NCBI RefSeq assembly: GCF_019219825.1
Contig: NZ_JAHUXH010000036.1
Span: 1 to 64,000 of the forward strand
DNA length: 64,000 nt
Direction of reading: 5' to 3'
DNA from: Streptomyces sp. TRM70350
GTDB lineage: Bacteria > Actinomycetota > Actinomycetes > Streptomycetales > Streptomycetaceae
The notes beneath the pieces were generated by a model. That model did not search any database. It worked only from the letters and a program-made list of their open reading frames with translations, and was not told where the DNA came from. Of the stretch, positions 34,056 through 43,283 are shown one piece after another. Numbering within the stretch: the first letter of the stretch is position 1; each line of letters starts with the position of its first letter. The position numbers were made by a program, and so were the translations under genes.

Positions 34056-36146
34056 TCAGGAGCCGGCTTGCGTGCCGCGCCCCGGCTTCAGCACCGCAGC
34101 GCCGTACGGCGGCAGGGTGAGGGGCTTGTCCCCGACCGGCGGAGCTCCGGGCGTCAACAGGTCCGCCGCGTCCCGCGGTGCGGCGCCGCGCAGGTCGACC
34201 ACCGCCTCCCGTGCGGAGTGGTTGAGCAGGAAGAGATGAGGGGTGCCGTCGGCGTCCCGCCGGCGGACCGCCTCCACTCCGTCCGGGGTGTCGAGAACCG
34301 GCTCCGCGCCCGCGGCGGCCGCCGCCTCAAGGACCAGCAGCCGCATGGTCTCCCGGTCGAAGGAGGTCCCCAGGTAGGTGGCGACGCCCCGGCCGTACCG
34401 GTTGCGGACGGCCGCCACATGCCCCTGCAGCTCCCCGTCGGTGTACACGGCCACGGACTCGGTGCCGTGCCTGGGAACGATGACGTCCTGCCAGTCCGTG
34501 GCCGTGCCGCGGTGCTCCCCGCAGCGCACAGCGCGGGTCTCGCCTACCTGGAGGGGGTTGAAGTCGTCGATGTCGATGCCGAGCAGGTCCCGGAAGGCGC
34601 CCGGGTGGCCGCCGGGCCACACCCGGTCGTGTTCGTCGACGATCCCGGAGAAGTACGACATCAGCAGGTGCCCGCCGTCCTGGACGTACCCGGCGAGATG
34701 GCGGGCGGCGGGGCCGTCCACCAGGTAGAGGTTGGGGACCACGAGCAGCCGGTAGCCGCTCAGGTCGTCGGCCGGCCGGACGAAGTCCACGGGGATGTTC
34801 GCGCCCCACAGGGGCCGGTAGTGCTCCATCACCTGTGCGGTGAAGCTCGGATGGTCGGACGGGTGGTCGGGCCCCTCCAGGGCCCGCAAGCTGTCGTAGT
34901 CCCAGGCCATGGCCACCCGCGCCCGGTCGCAGGCCCCTCCGGACAGGCCGCTCAGCCGGGCGAGGTCGTGGCCGAAGGCTGTCACCTCCCGCCATGTGCG
35001 GGTGCGGGTCCCGCCGTGCGGCAGCATCGCGGAGTGGAACCGTTCGGCCCCCGCCCGGGAGGCCCGCCACTGGAAATACATGACCGAGTCCGAGCCGCGC
35101 GCCACCGCCTGCAGTCCGTGGCCGCGCAACTGCCCTGCCGGGCGTGCCGAGTTGCGGGGCGCGGTGAGGTTGTTGCCGGTGGCGGACTCCAGCAGCAGCC
35201 ACGGGCGGCCGTGGCGCAGCGAGCGCATGAGGTCGAAGTTGTAGGCGGCCAGGAGGTGCCCGTCAGGGTCGTGCGGCTTGGGATAGATGTCGAGCGCGGC
35301 GACGTCCTCCTCAGCCGCCCACGACCAGTAGTCGAGGCTGCGGAACGACCCCATGAAGTTGGTGGTGACCGGCAGGTCGGGGGTGTGGCGACGGACCGTG
35401 TCGCGCTCGGCGGTGAAGCACTCCAGGGCAGCGGCGTCGCAGAACCTGCGGAAGTCCAGCAGCTGACCGGGGTTGGGACCGGACACCAGGCGGCTGCGCG
35501 GGGCGGGGGTGCCGATGTGGTCGAAGGAGTCGTAGTGCTGGCCCCAGAAGGCGGTTCCCCATGCGTCGTTGAGGGCCGCGATGCTGCCGTCGTACCGGTC
35601 GGCGAGCCAGCGGCGGAAGTGCGCGGTCGAGACGGGACAGTGGCAGGCGAGGCCGACGTACTCATTGGCGATGTGCCACATCGCCAAGGCCGGGTGCCCG
35701 GCGTAGCGGTCGGCCAGCCGCTCGGTGATGCGCGCCGCGTGGTAACGGTAGACGGGCGACGAGGGGCAGTAGTGCAGCCGGGCACCGAAGGCGATGGTGC
35801 GGCCCTCGCCGTCCACCGGGAGCGTCTCGGGGTGTTCGTGCGCGAGCCAGGAGGGCGGGGCGGCGGTCGGTGTGGCCAGGTCGACCGCGATGCCGTTGCC
35901 GGCCAGCAGGTCCATCACCTCGTCCAGCCAGCCGAAGTCGAAGGTGGCGGGCCGCGGTTCCAGCAGGCCCCAGGAGAACACTCCGACGGTGACCAGGTTG
36001 ACCCCGGCCTCGCGCATCAGCCGGACGTCCTCCCGCCAGACCTCGGGGGGCCACTGCTCGGGGTTGTAGTCGCCGCCGTATCCGAGGCCGCCCAGTCGCT
36101 TGCGCAGGGCGGCCAGACGTTCATCGGCGGTCGTGGATCGGGGCAC
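34056..36146 (-). CDS. GH42 beta-galactosidase
   Basis: 696 residues. GTG 36146 is used because AAGGAG lies five bases upstream; the longer open frame has no ribosome site. Opening LGYGGDYNPEQWP is diagnostic for GH42. Acid/base Glu about 162 in HIANEYVG, nucleophile Glu about 320 in WLLLESATGN. The trimerisation domain and C-terminal beta domain follow (LFLLNHSAREAVVDL, PPYGAAVLKPG). No signal peptide, so it cleaves imported galactosides (or related beta-linked sugars) in the cytoplasm. It lies downstream of, and in the same orientation as, LacI-4, separated by 350 bp. Confidence 0.93.
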   Translation of the reverse strand: MPRSTTADERLAALRKRLGGLGYGGDYNPEQWPPEVWREDVRLMREAGVNLVTVGVFSWGLLEPRPATFDFGWLDEVMDLLAGNGIAVDLATPTAAPPSWLAHEHPETLPVDGEGRTIAFGARLHYCPSSPVYRYHAARITERLADRYAGHPALAMWHIANEYVGLACHCPVSTAHFRRWLADRYDGSIAALNDAWGTAFWGQHYDSFDHIGTPAPRSRLVSGPNPGQLLDFRRFCDAAALECFTAERDTVRRHTPDLPVTTNFMGSFRSLDYWSWAAEEDVAALDIYPKPHDPDGHLLAAYNFDLMRSLRHGRPWLLLESATGNNLTAPRNSARPAGQLRGHGLQAVARGSDSVMYFQWRASRAGAERFHSAMLPHGGTRTRTWREVTAFGHDLARLSGLSGGACDRARVAMAWDYDSLRALEGPDHPSDHPSFTAQVMEHYRPLWGANIPVDFVRPADDLSGYRLLVVPNLYLVDGPAARHLAGYVQDGGHLLMSYFSGIVDEHDRVWPGGHPGAFRDLLGIDIDDFNPLQVGETRAVRCGEHRGTATDWQDVIVPRHGTESVAVYTDGELQGHVAAVRNRYGRGVATYLGTSFDRETMRLLVLEAAAAAGAEPVLDTPDGVEAVRRRDADGTPHLFLLNHSAREAVVDLRGAAPRDAADLLTPGAPPVGDKPLTLPPYGAAVLKPGRGTQAGS

Positions 36147-36493
36147 GGGTACTCCTTGTCGGGAGTGAGATCTCGATGCGGCGGGAGGGAGCCGGAATTG
36201 GCAGACCGGTGTCTCGGGGCGAAGCAGGGACGAGATAGGCCGTGATGCACCGGAGAGGGGTCGTATGCGCCGCGTGGGGACAAGGCTCATGTCCGCGGTG
36301 GCCGCTGTCAATGGAGCGGCTGTCGATTTCTGATGAAGTCCGCGTACTCTGAAGTCGGTTGATGCTCGTTCGTGTGTGGTTCCGTCGCGGCGCGCTGTGT
36401 GTGCTCCGGGTGCCGGCGAAGCGGGCACCCCGGAGTCCGTTGGCGGCCTGACCGAGAGGGCCGGGGAGTGGATCGACGCGAACCGGGAGGTGG
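36147..36493. other. GH42 upstream region
   Basis: About 350 bp between LacI-4 and GH42, both on the minus strand. No GTGAACG-type operator and no gene was found here. A ribosome site AAGGAG lies at its left edge. Confidence 0.5.
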
Positions 36494-37522
36494 TCAGGAG
36501 GTGGGCGGCGGCTGCATAGCCAGGGGCGGGGCGACCGACTCGCGCCAGATGACGGTGTTCACCGGGTTCCGGGACTGCTCCGGCGCCTGCCCGCTGATCG
36601 TCTCGACCAGCCGCACCATGGCGTTGCGGTCCACGCCTTCGAGGTCGACGTGGACCGTGGTCAGCGAGGGTGGGAGGTAGCGGCAGATGTCGTTGTTGTC
36701 CCAGCCGGTCACGCTCAGGTCGCCGGGAACGTCGAGGCCGCGGTCGTGGGCGCCGCGGATCACGCCCGCGGCGACCACGTCATTGGCGGCGATGACGGCG
36801 GTGGCCGGCCGGCCGGCGTCCAGTTCATGGATGGCCGTCACCCCGGATTCGCCGGACCAGTCGCCGTCGGCCACGCCGACGGACTCCAGCCCGAGCCGCT
36901 CGACGGCCCGCAGATAGGCGTCCTTGCGGGCGCGGGCGGAGGCGAACTGCTGGTCCCCGGCGACGTGCAGGAAGCGGCGGTGGCCGAGCCCGGCGAGGTG
37001 CTCGAGCTCGGCGACCGGCGAGGCGTCGGTGAGCTCGCCGATGCCGCGCATGGAGTCGTCGAAGTCGGCCGAGACGACGACGGCTGCGCCCGTCGGCAGC
37101 CGCTCCTCGATCTCCGGCCGGACCGGGGCCAGCGCCAGAATGCCCTCCACCTGCCCGGAGTCGGCCAGTTCGAGCACCCGCTCCGTCCTGGCCTCGGCGC
37201 CGCCTTGGAGGCTAACGACCTCGACCGCGTACCCGGCCTCGTGCGCGGCGGCGGCTGCTCCGGCGAGCATCCGAGAGGGGCTGAAGGTCATCGGCGGCAT
37301 CACGACCGCGAGGCGGCCGTTGCGGCGGGTGCGCATGGACCGGGCCACCAGGTTGGGGCGGTAGTCGAGTTCGCGCACCGCGGCGTCGATGCGGGCGAGG
37401 GTGGCGGGCTTGAGGCCGTCGCGGGAGCGCAGGTAGCGCGAGACGGTCTGGTGCGACACCCCGGCCAGGCGGGCGACCTCCTTCATGGTCGGGCGCCGGG
37501 CGGCGGATGAACGCTCGGGCAT
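36494..37522 (-). CDS. LacI-family regulator (LacI-4), paralogue of LacI-3
   Basis: 342 residues. ATG 37522 has AAGGGGAG seven bases upstream; GTG 37528 would be too close. HTH: TMKEVARLAGVSHQTVSRYL. Hinge: NLVARSMRTRRNGR. Sensor: AVVVSADFDDSMRGIGEL, VIAANDVVAAGVIRGAHDRG, LSVTGWDNNDICRYL. It is alignable with LacI-3 over its whole length; its reading helix differs at one residue. It is divergent from the second oxidoreductase gene, with two operators between. Shared operators imply cross-regulation of the two loci. Confidence 0.93.
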   Translation of the reverse strand: MPERSSAARRPTMKEVARLAGVSHQTVSRYLRSRDGLKPATLARIDAAVRELDYRPNLVARSMRTRRNGRLAVVMPPMTFSPSRMLAGAAAAAHEAGYAVEVVSLQGGAEARTERVLELADSGQVEGILALAPVRPEIEERLPTGAAVVVSADFDDSMRGIGELTDASPVAELEHLAGLGHRRFLHVAGDQQFASARARKDAYLRAVERLGLESVGVADGDWSGESGVTAIHELDAGRPATAVIAANDVVAAGVIRGAHDRGLDVPGDLSVTGWDNNDICRYLPPSLTTVHVDLEGVDRNAMVRLVETISGQAPEQSRNPVNTVIWRESVAPPLAMQPPPTS

Positions 37523-37583
37523 GCGCACGCTCCCCTTTCTCTGCGGTCCTCGTCCAAGTTCACTTCGGTCCCCGGTCGTAGTA

Positions 37584-37643
37584 TTGACCCCGATGGTGAA
37601 CGTTCACTAGGTTGCGATGCACTGCGGAATGTGAACGATCACC
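37584..37643 (+). promoter_or_regulatory. Promoter with two LacI operators, second oxidoreductase locus
   Basis: -35 TTGACC (37584-37589), 18-bp spacer, -10 TAGGTT (37608-37613). Operator 1 GGTGAACGTTCACT (37595-37608) contains a perfect 12-bp palindrome. Operator 2 TGTGAACGATCACC (37630-37643) lies 35 bp downstream. Same design as 22683-22740. Confidence 0.8.
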
Positions 37644-37667
37644 ATCGACGGCCCGAGGAAGAAGCCG

Positions 37668-38818
37668 ATGTCGGCACCCAGTGCTCCGACCGCTCTCACC
37701 ACGCCCACCCCGTCACCGCCCCCGCGCGCCGCCATCATCGGCGCCGGGGGCATCGCCCACGCGCACGCCCAGAGGCCCTCGCCGACCTGCCCGGACGAGT
37801 CCGCCTCACTGCGATCGCCGAACCCGACCCCGCCCGCGCCGCCGCCTTAGCCCGCCGCTTCCGCGTACCGCACGTGTACGGCGACGCCGACACACTGCTC
37901 GCGAACGAACACCTCGACCTGGTGCACATCTGCACCCCGCCCCAGACCCACGCGCCGCTCGCCGCCGCAGCGATGCGGGCCGGCGTCATCCCGCTCGTGG
38001 AGAAACCGACCGCGCTCAGCCTGGGGGAGATGGACCACCTCGCCGCGGTCCAGGCCGAGACCGGCACCCCCGTCCTGACGGTGTTCCAGCACCGCTACGG
38101 CCCCGCCGCCGTCCGGCCGCGCCGCCTCGTCGCCGACGGCACCCTCGGCCGCCCGCTCACCGCCACCTGCGAAACCCTCTGGTACCGCATCGACGACTAC
38201 TTCGCCGTACCCTGGCGCGGCCGCTGGGAGGTGGAAAGCGGTGGCCCGACGATGGGCCACGGCATCCACCAGTTCGACCTGCTGCTCTCCGTCCTCGGCC
38301 CGTGGGCCGAGGTCAGCGCCTTCGCCGGCCGGCTCGCCCGGCCCACCGACACCGAGGACGTCTCCATGGCCCTGGCCCGGTTCGGCAGCGGAGCGATGGC
38401 CACCGTCGTCAACTCCGTGCTCGCCCCGCGCGAATCCTCCCGCCTCCGCTTCGACTTCGAGCACGCCACCGTCGAGCTGGAGCACCTCTACGGCTACCGC
38501 GAGAAACACTGGCGCTTCACCCCTGCCCCCGGCCACGAACACATCGCAGACCTGTGGCGGCCCGACGACGGCACGGACGCCGAGAGCGGGCACCGGCTCC
38601 AGATCGAGGCCGTCCTCGACGCCCTCGCGAGCGGCGCCGAACCGGGTGTCCCGCTGGACGAGGCCCGCTGCACCCTGGAGTTCGCCGCCGCCACCTACGC
38701 CTCCGCCTTCCGCGGCCGGCCCGTCGTCGCGGGCGAGCTGACCGGCGACGACCCGTTCACACGCGGCATGGACGGCGGGGCCGTACCGTGGGCGCCGGTG
38801 AAGGGGGCGGCCGCGTGA
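37668..38818 (+). pseudogene. Gfo/Idh/MocA oxidoreductase, copy 2, N-terminal frameshift
   Basis: ATG 37668 follows GAGGAAGAAG. RAAIIGAGGIAHAHA starts the nucleotide fold, then two extra (or one missing) bases at about 37770 shift the frame. From EALADLPGRVRL onward the protein is complete: HICTPPQTHAP, VEKPTAL, CETLWYRIDDYFAVPW, MGHGIHQFDLLLSVLG, FRGRPVVAGEL. It is colinear with the 26.1 kb gene, including the overlap of its stop with the following DUF6807 start (GTGA). Broken as read; a sequencing error would restore it. Confidence 0.85.
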
Positions 38819-39802
38819 CCGGCTGGAGCTCCGCCCGCCCCGACACCCGGAACGCGCTCACCGTCCACGGCGGGCCGACCGAGCTGCTGCGCTACGTCTA
38901 TCGCCCCGACACCCCCGAACTCGAATCCCCCAGGCCCTACCTGCACCCGCTGCGCACCCGCTCCGGCCGCCGGTGAGCCTGTTCCGGCCGTGGGACCACG
39001 TGTGGCACAAGGGCATCGCCTGGTCGCTGCCGGTGGTCGGGGAGGAGAACTTCTGGGGCGGCCCCACCTACGTCCACGGCAAGTCCTACGTGCAGCTCGA
39101 CAACAACGGCCATCAGCTCCACCGCCGCTTCACCGGCACCGAGGCCGCCGAGGGCGACGTCGCCTTCGGCCACGAACTGGACTGGCTCACCCAGGCGGGC
39201 ACCCTCCTGTTCACCGAAACCGCACCCTGACCGCCCGAACCCTCACCCCCGCCGCCTGGGCACTGACCTTCACCACCCGAACTGGCCAACGTCTCCAGCG
39301 CCGGCATCCCGATCGGCTCACCCACCACCCGCGGCCGGGAGAACGTCCGATACGGCGGCCTGTTCTGGCGTGGCACCCGGCTCCTTCACCGGTGGCGGAC
39401 GCGAGCGGCTCGTTCCGGGCGAGTTCGACTTCCCCGAGGCCACGGTCGAACTGTCCCACCTCCACGGCTACGACAACTCCCACTGGGCGTGGACTCCTGC
39501 ACCCCACCGGGCCGGCGCTACGGCCGCGGATCTGGGGCACCGCTCGACGACGACGCCAGTTCGCACGCCGCACAGTTGCGCGTGCGGCTACGGGTCCCTG
39601 CGCGCCGGACGACGCCCCGAGGCCAGTGGCGACGACGGCCGCCGCATCCTGGCCTTCATCGCCGCCCTGTATGAGTCGGCGACGACCGGACGCCCCGTCA
39701 CCTGGGACATGCTCACCCAGGCCAAACCCCTTCTACCACTCCATGAGCGGCCGCCTCAGCGCCGCCCAGGACAACGCCGACAAGGAGCAGACCTGTGTCT
39801 GA
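38815..39802 (+). pseudogene. Chimeric relic: DUF6807 N-terminal part joined to oxidoreductase C-terminus
   Basis: Begins as DUF6807 copy 2 at GTG 38815 (LLRYVYRPDTPELESPRPYL, SLFRPWDHVWHKGIAWSL, GEENFWGGPTY). It passes through about four frameshifts (near 38970, 39215, 39285, 39385) to YGGLFWRG..RSFTGG. Near 39415 it changes abruptly into the end of a Gfo/Idh/MocA protein: EFDFPEATVELSHLHGYDNS, HWAWTPAP, RILAFIAALYESATTGRPV, to a TGA at 39800-39802 overlapping the next start. So the end of one DUF6807 gene and the start of a third oxidoreductase gene were deleted. Confidence 0.8.
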
Positions 39803-40718
39803 CACCCACTTCCGGATCGACCACGACGACGCCGGCAGCAAGTTCGTGGTGTCGGCTGCTGGCTCGGACCTCGCCACGTACGTCTACCGGCCGGAGACCC
39901 CGCTCGAGGAATCCCCCAAGCCCTATCTCTACCCGTTGAAGACCCTCTCCGGCGCGCCTGTGGGCGTGTACCGGCCCTGGGACCACCGCTGGCACAAGGG
40001 CCTGCAGACGACCTGGTCGCATCTGTCCGGCGACAACTTCTGGGGCGGGCCCACCTTCGAACCGGGCGCGCCCGGCCACGGCTACGTCTGGCGTGACAAC
40101 CACGGCCGGCAGGTGCATCGCGCGTTCGACCGGCAGGACATCAGCGGCAGCGAGGTGTCGGTCGCCGAGGTCCTGGACTGGGTCGCCTCGAGCGACGAGG
40201 TGTGGATCGACGAGACCCGCACTCTTCGCTTCCACAGCGCCGACACCGACGAGGGGGTCTGGGCGCTGGACTTCACCACCGACCTGGCCAATGTTCACCA
40301 GCAGCCCCTGGAGCTGGGCAGCCCCACCACACACGGCCGCGCCAACGCCGGTTACACCGGACTGTTCTGGCGCGGGCCCCGAGCCTGGACCGGCGCCGAC
40401 GTCATTGCCGACGGGGGCCAGGAGAGCGACGCCGTCATGGGCACCCAGGGCGCCTGGGCGGCCATCACCGGCGAGCACGACGAGATCGACGGCGGCGCCA
40501 CGGTACTCGCCCACGCCGGCACCACCACGGCCGCCGTCCCGCTGAAGTGGTTCGCCCGCAGCAGTGCCTTCGCCTGCCTCAATCCGTCGCCCCCCTTCGA
40601 CACGGAGATCAAGCTCGACCCCGGTGAGACCCTTCACCTGAGCCACCGCTTCGTGTTCCTCGACCGCAAAGTGGACCGCCGTGAACTCGAGCCGATCGCG
40701 GAGAGGTTCGCGCCGTGA
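39795..40718 (+). CDS. DUF6807 (PmoA-like) family protein, copy 3
   Basis: 307 residues from GTG 39795 (AAGGAG upstream). Family landmarks: ATYVYRPETPLEESPKPYLY, YRPWDHRWHKGLQTTW, GDNFWGGPTF, ELGSPTTHGRANAGYTGLFW, WFARSSAFACLNPSPPFD. It is more divergent from copy 1 than copy 2 is, so it represents a separate subfamily. The start overlaps the preceding relic's stop, and its own stop overlaps the cupin relic start (GTGA), showing an ancestral oxidoreductase-DUF6807-cupin operon. Probably still functional but without its partner oxidoreductase. Confidence 0.85.
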   Translation: MSDTHFRIDHDDAGSKFVVSAAGSDLATYVYRPETPLEESPKPYLYPLKTLSGAPVGVYRPWDHRWHKGLQTTWSHLSGDNFWGGPTFEPGAPGHGYVWRDNHGRQVHRAFDRQDISGSEVSVAEVLDWVASSDEVWIDETRTLRFHSADTDEGVWALDFTTDLANVHQQPLELGSPTTHGRANAGYTGLFWRGPRAWTGADVIADGGQESDAVMGTQGAWAAITGEHDEIDGGATVLAHAGTTTAAVPLKWFARSSAFACLNPSPPFDTEIKLDPGETLHLSHRFVFLDRKVDRRELEPIAERFAP

Positions 40719-40945
40719 CCGCCCTTCCCGACTTCCCCGGAGCCGTGGGGCTGAGCCAGCTCGATGTGTACCCTTGGCCCACGGCGGACGACGAACACGG
40801 CGGCTCGCCCCACACGCACCTCATCGGCACGGAGTGCTACGTCGCCGTCAGTGGGCGCGGCCGGTGCTGGAGACCCTCAACTACAAGGGGCACACGACGA
40901 CCGAGCTGCACTCAGGAGACACGGTCTGGTTCACCACGCGCAGGT
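40715..40945 (+). pseudogene. Truncated cupin gene, paralogue of the 20.8 kb cupin
   Basis: GTG 40715 overlaps the DUF6807 stop. It reads FPGAVGLSQLDVYPWPTADD and SPHTHLIGTECYVAVSGRG (cupin motif 1). It shifts one base near 40862, continues VLETLNYKGHTTTELHSGDT and VWFT, then runs into unrelated sequence where motif 2 should be. The intact homologue has VQTL...GTVAWFTPGTIH. Non-functional. Confidence 0.75.
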
Positions 40946-41108
40946 CTCCGTCGTTGATGGCGCACGCCAGAATCAAGAATCAAGAAACTCCGCACGAGAG
41001 TCACTGCGGCCGCCGGCCAGTAGGAGCATCTTGTCCGGTGCTCCGAGCACGGTCGGCCCAACCGAATGGCGTTGATTGATAAGGGTTCGAGTTAAGGAAG
41101 TGTTTCGG

Positions 41109-42598
41109 TTGAGTTCGATGCTGTCGGAGATTGGCGGGAGCGCTCACGCGGCGACCGCCCCGATCCTTTCAGGTATGTACCCTGATCCATCGGTATGCCG
41201 GGTCGGCGAGAACTACTTTCTGGCGAATTCGTCGTTCGAGTACAGCCCCGGCGTCCCGATCTGGCATTCCCGGGATCTGGTGTCCTGGCGTCAGATCGGC
41301 AATGCCCTGACGAGGGAGGATCAGTTCCGCGCGGGCCGCTCGCCGTCGAGCCGCGGAATCTACGCCGCAACGCTGCGCTACCGCGACGGGCGGTTCTGGC
41401 TGATCACCACGAATATCGACGATGCTCGCGGAGGTCATCAGGTCTACCACGCGACCGACCCGGCCGGGCCGTGGTCCGCGCCGGTTTGCCTGACCGAGCT
41501 CGACGGCATCGACCCGGACCTGGCCTGGGACGACGAGGGAACGTGCCTGGTCTCCTACTGCTCGTGGTCCGAGGACGAGATCGGCATCAGGCAGGCCGCG
41601 GTCGATCTGGAGCGGGGCCGGGCCCTCGAGCAGCCGCGGTGGATCTGGCACGGTACCGGCCTGGCCCATCCCGAAGGGCCGCATCTGTACCGGCGCGACG
41701 ACTGGTGGTACCTGGTCATCGCCGAAGGCGGCACCGACCGGGGCCACGTGGCATCGGTCGCACGCTCACGCAGGCCGCGAGGGCCGTTCGAGGCCGCCGC
41801 GCACAATCCGGTCTTCACCCACCGCAGCACGGCGCATCCAGTCCAGAACGTCGGTCACGCCGATCTGGTCGAGCGCCCCGACGGGACGTGGGCAGCGGTG
41901 TATCTCGGCACACGGCCGCGAGGCCGCAGTCCGCGCTTCCACGTCAACGGGCGTGAGACATTCCTTGCCAACCTGTCCTGGGCCGAGGACTGGCCACACT
42001 TCGAGCCTGCGAACCTACGCGTCCCCACCGGACAGCGGGACTTCGAGGACGACTTCTCCGCGCCCGGACTCCATCTCAGGTGGGTCTCGCCAGGGGAGCG
42101 TCCCGACCGGTTCGCCCGCAGCGCGCCGGAGGGGTGATCGTGGGTCACGCGCCGAGCGAGACCGGTGAGCCCTCGGGCTTGTTCACCCGAGTCGGCGGAG
42201 ACCACTGGGAGGCCGACTTCCTCGTTGACCCACGGGAGGGCGCGTTCACCGTCGCGCTACGGCTCGACGGTGCTCACTGGTACGGGCTGCGCGTCGCCGA
42301 CGGCGAAGTCGCCGCGGTCGCACGCATCGGACAGATCCAGAGCGTTCTCGGCTCCCGGCCACTGCCCGACTCTTCTGCCACCCTCCGCATCCGATCTACG
42401 GAGCCGACCTGGAACGGACCAGACGACATCGAACTGGGCATCGGTCACGGAACCGGCACCGATGTCCTCGGCCGCCTGGACGGACGCTACCTCGCCACCG
42501 AAGTAGCAGGCGGGTTCACCGGGCGCTTGATCGGTCTGTGGACCGAGTCGGGGCAGGTCCTGGTCCGCCGGGTCCGGTTCACCGAACAGCGCGCCTGA
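41109..42598 (+). pseudogene. GH43 glycosidase with C-terminal beta-sandwich, one frameshift
   Basis: TTG 41109 has AAGGAAG eight bases upstream. GH43 five-blade propeller: base Asp about 26 in SGMYPDPSV, pKa-setting Asp in DGIDPDLAW, acid Glu about 189 in AHPEGPHLY. These are beta-xylosidases or alpha-L-arabinofuranosidases; no signal peptide, so cytoplasmic. At about 42135 one G is missing (SAPEG then stop). The C-terminal concanavalin-like domain typical of GH43 xylosidases continues one frame over (GLFTRVGGDHWEADFLVD, WYGLRVADGEVAAVARIG) to TGA 42598. The propeller alone is whole, so some activity is possible; the break is in a G run and may be a read error. Confidence 0.82.
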
Positions 42599-42600
42599 CA

Positions 42601-42833
42601 CCGCCTCGCGCCGAACCGACGACTACGGGCCTCGGGTGCCGACCAGCGCATGTCTGCCTCCCACCTGACGCGATGTCGGCGTACACCTGAACGCGAGCTG
42701 CTCGATAAGCCGCTTGAGGAAGAGGCCCATCGTGATGCCTGCGGCCTTGGTGCTGGCGTACGCCTGGGCGTGGAGCTGCGCAGGGACCATGCCGGTGAGG
42801 CGGACCATCCCCTTGCGGTCGGCCGGTGTTCAA
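42601..42833. other. Intergenic region, doubtful small minus-strand frame
   Basis: A 61-codon minus-strand frame (42808-42623) contains LHAQAYASTKAAGITMGLFL, which looks protein-like, but I cannot place it and it has no ribosome site. Probably another remnant next to an IS end. Confidence 0.25.
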
Positions 42834-43078
42834 GGGGCTCTTCTTCCTGCATTCGTAGGTGCCAACCAGCAGAACGCATGAGAAGAAGAGCCCGGATGGA
42901 ACGCTACGGCACCAACGACGTCCCTGACCCGTTTGCCTGCTCGATTCAGGGGGCCAAGTCGCTGGCAGTACGGCTGTCGGCGCCTGAGACCGCCCAGTTG
43001 GACCATGCCGCGGCGGAACGGCTGATCGAGACGGACGGCCGGGACATTCTGCGCTGCCGCCCGGCCAGATGCATGTAG
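42834..43078 (+). pseudogene. ISKra4-family fragment (second copy), left end and N-terminus
   Basis: GGGGCTCTTCTTC (42834) and its inverted copy GAAGAAGAGCCC (42882) precede ATG 42896, the same layout as the ISKra4 end at 33403. The frame reads KSLAVRLSAPETAQLDHAAA, ERLIETDGRDILR, matching the N-terminal ISKra4 pattern of a (E)xRL..(D/E)GR(D/E)L helix. It then ends at TAG 43078 in foreign sequence. Different element from the one at 33.4 kb. Confidence 0.5.
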
Positions 43079-43283
43079 AAGGCCCGGGTCATCAGCAGGG
43101 ACGTGGCATCGCTGCGCGCCGTCCTACCGGCAGAATCTGGACAGACTGCCGCCGCCTGGTGTTGTGGAAGTCGGTGATCCGGGTGGCGATCTTGCACCGC
43201 ACTGGCCAAGGCCGGGCGGGGCGTCGGACAATGATCCGGACATCAAGCGGGGACCGCCCCGCGCAGCCACCGGGGAGGATCCC

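Noticed and set aside
34047..36245. A 732-codon open frame on the plus strand
   Set aside because: Exactly opposite the GH42 gene, no domain, no ribosome site; a shadow of codon bias.
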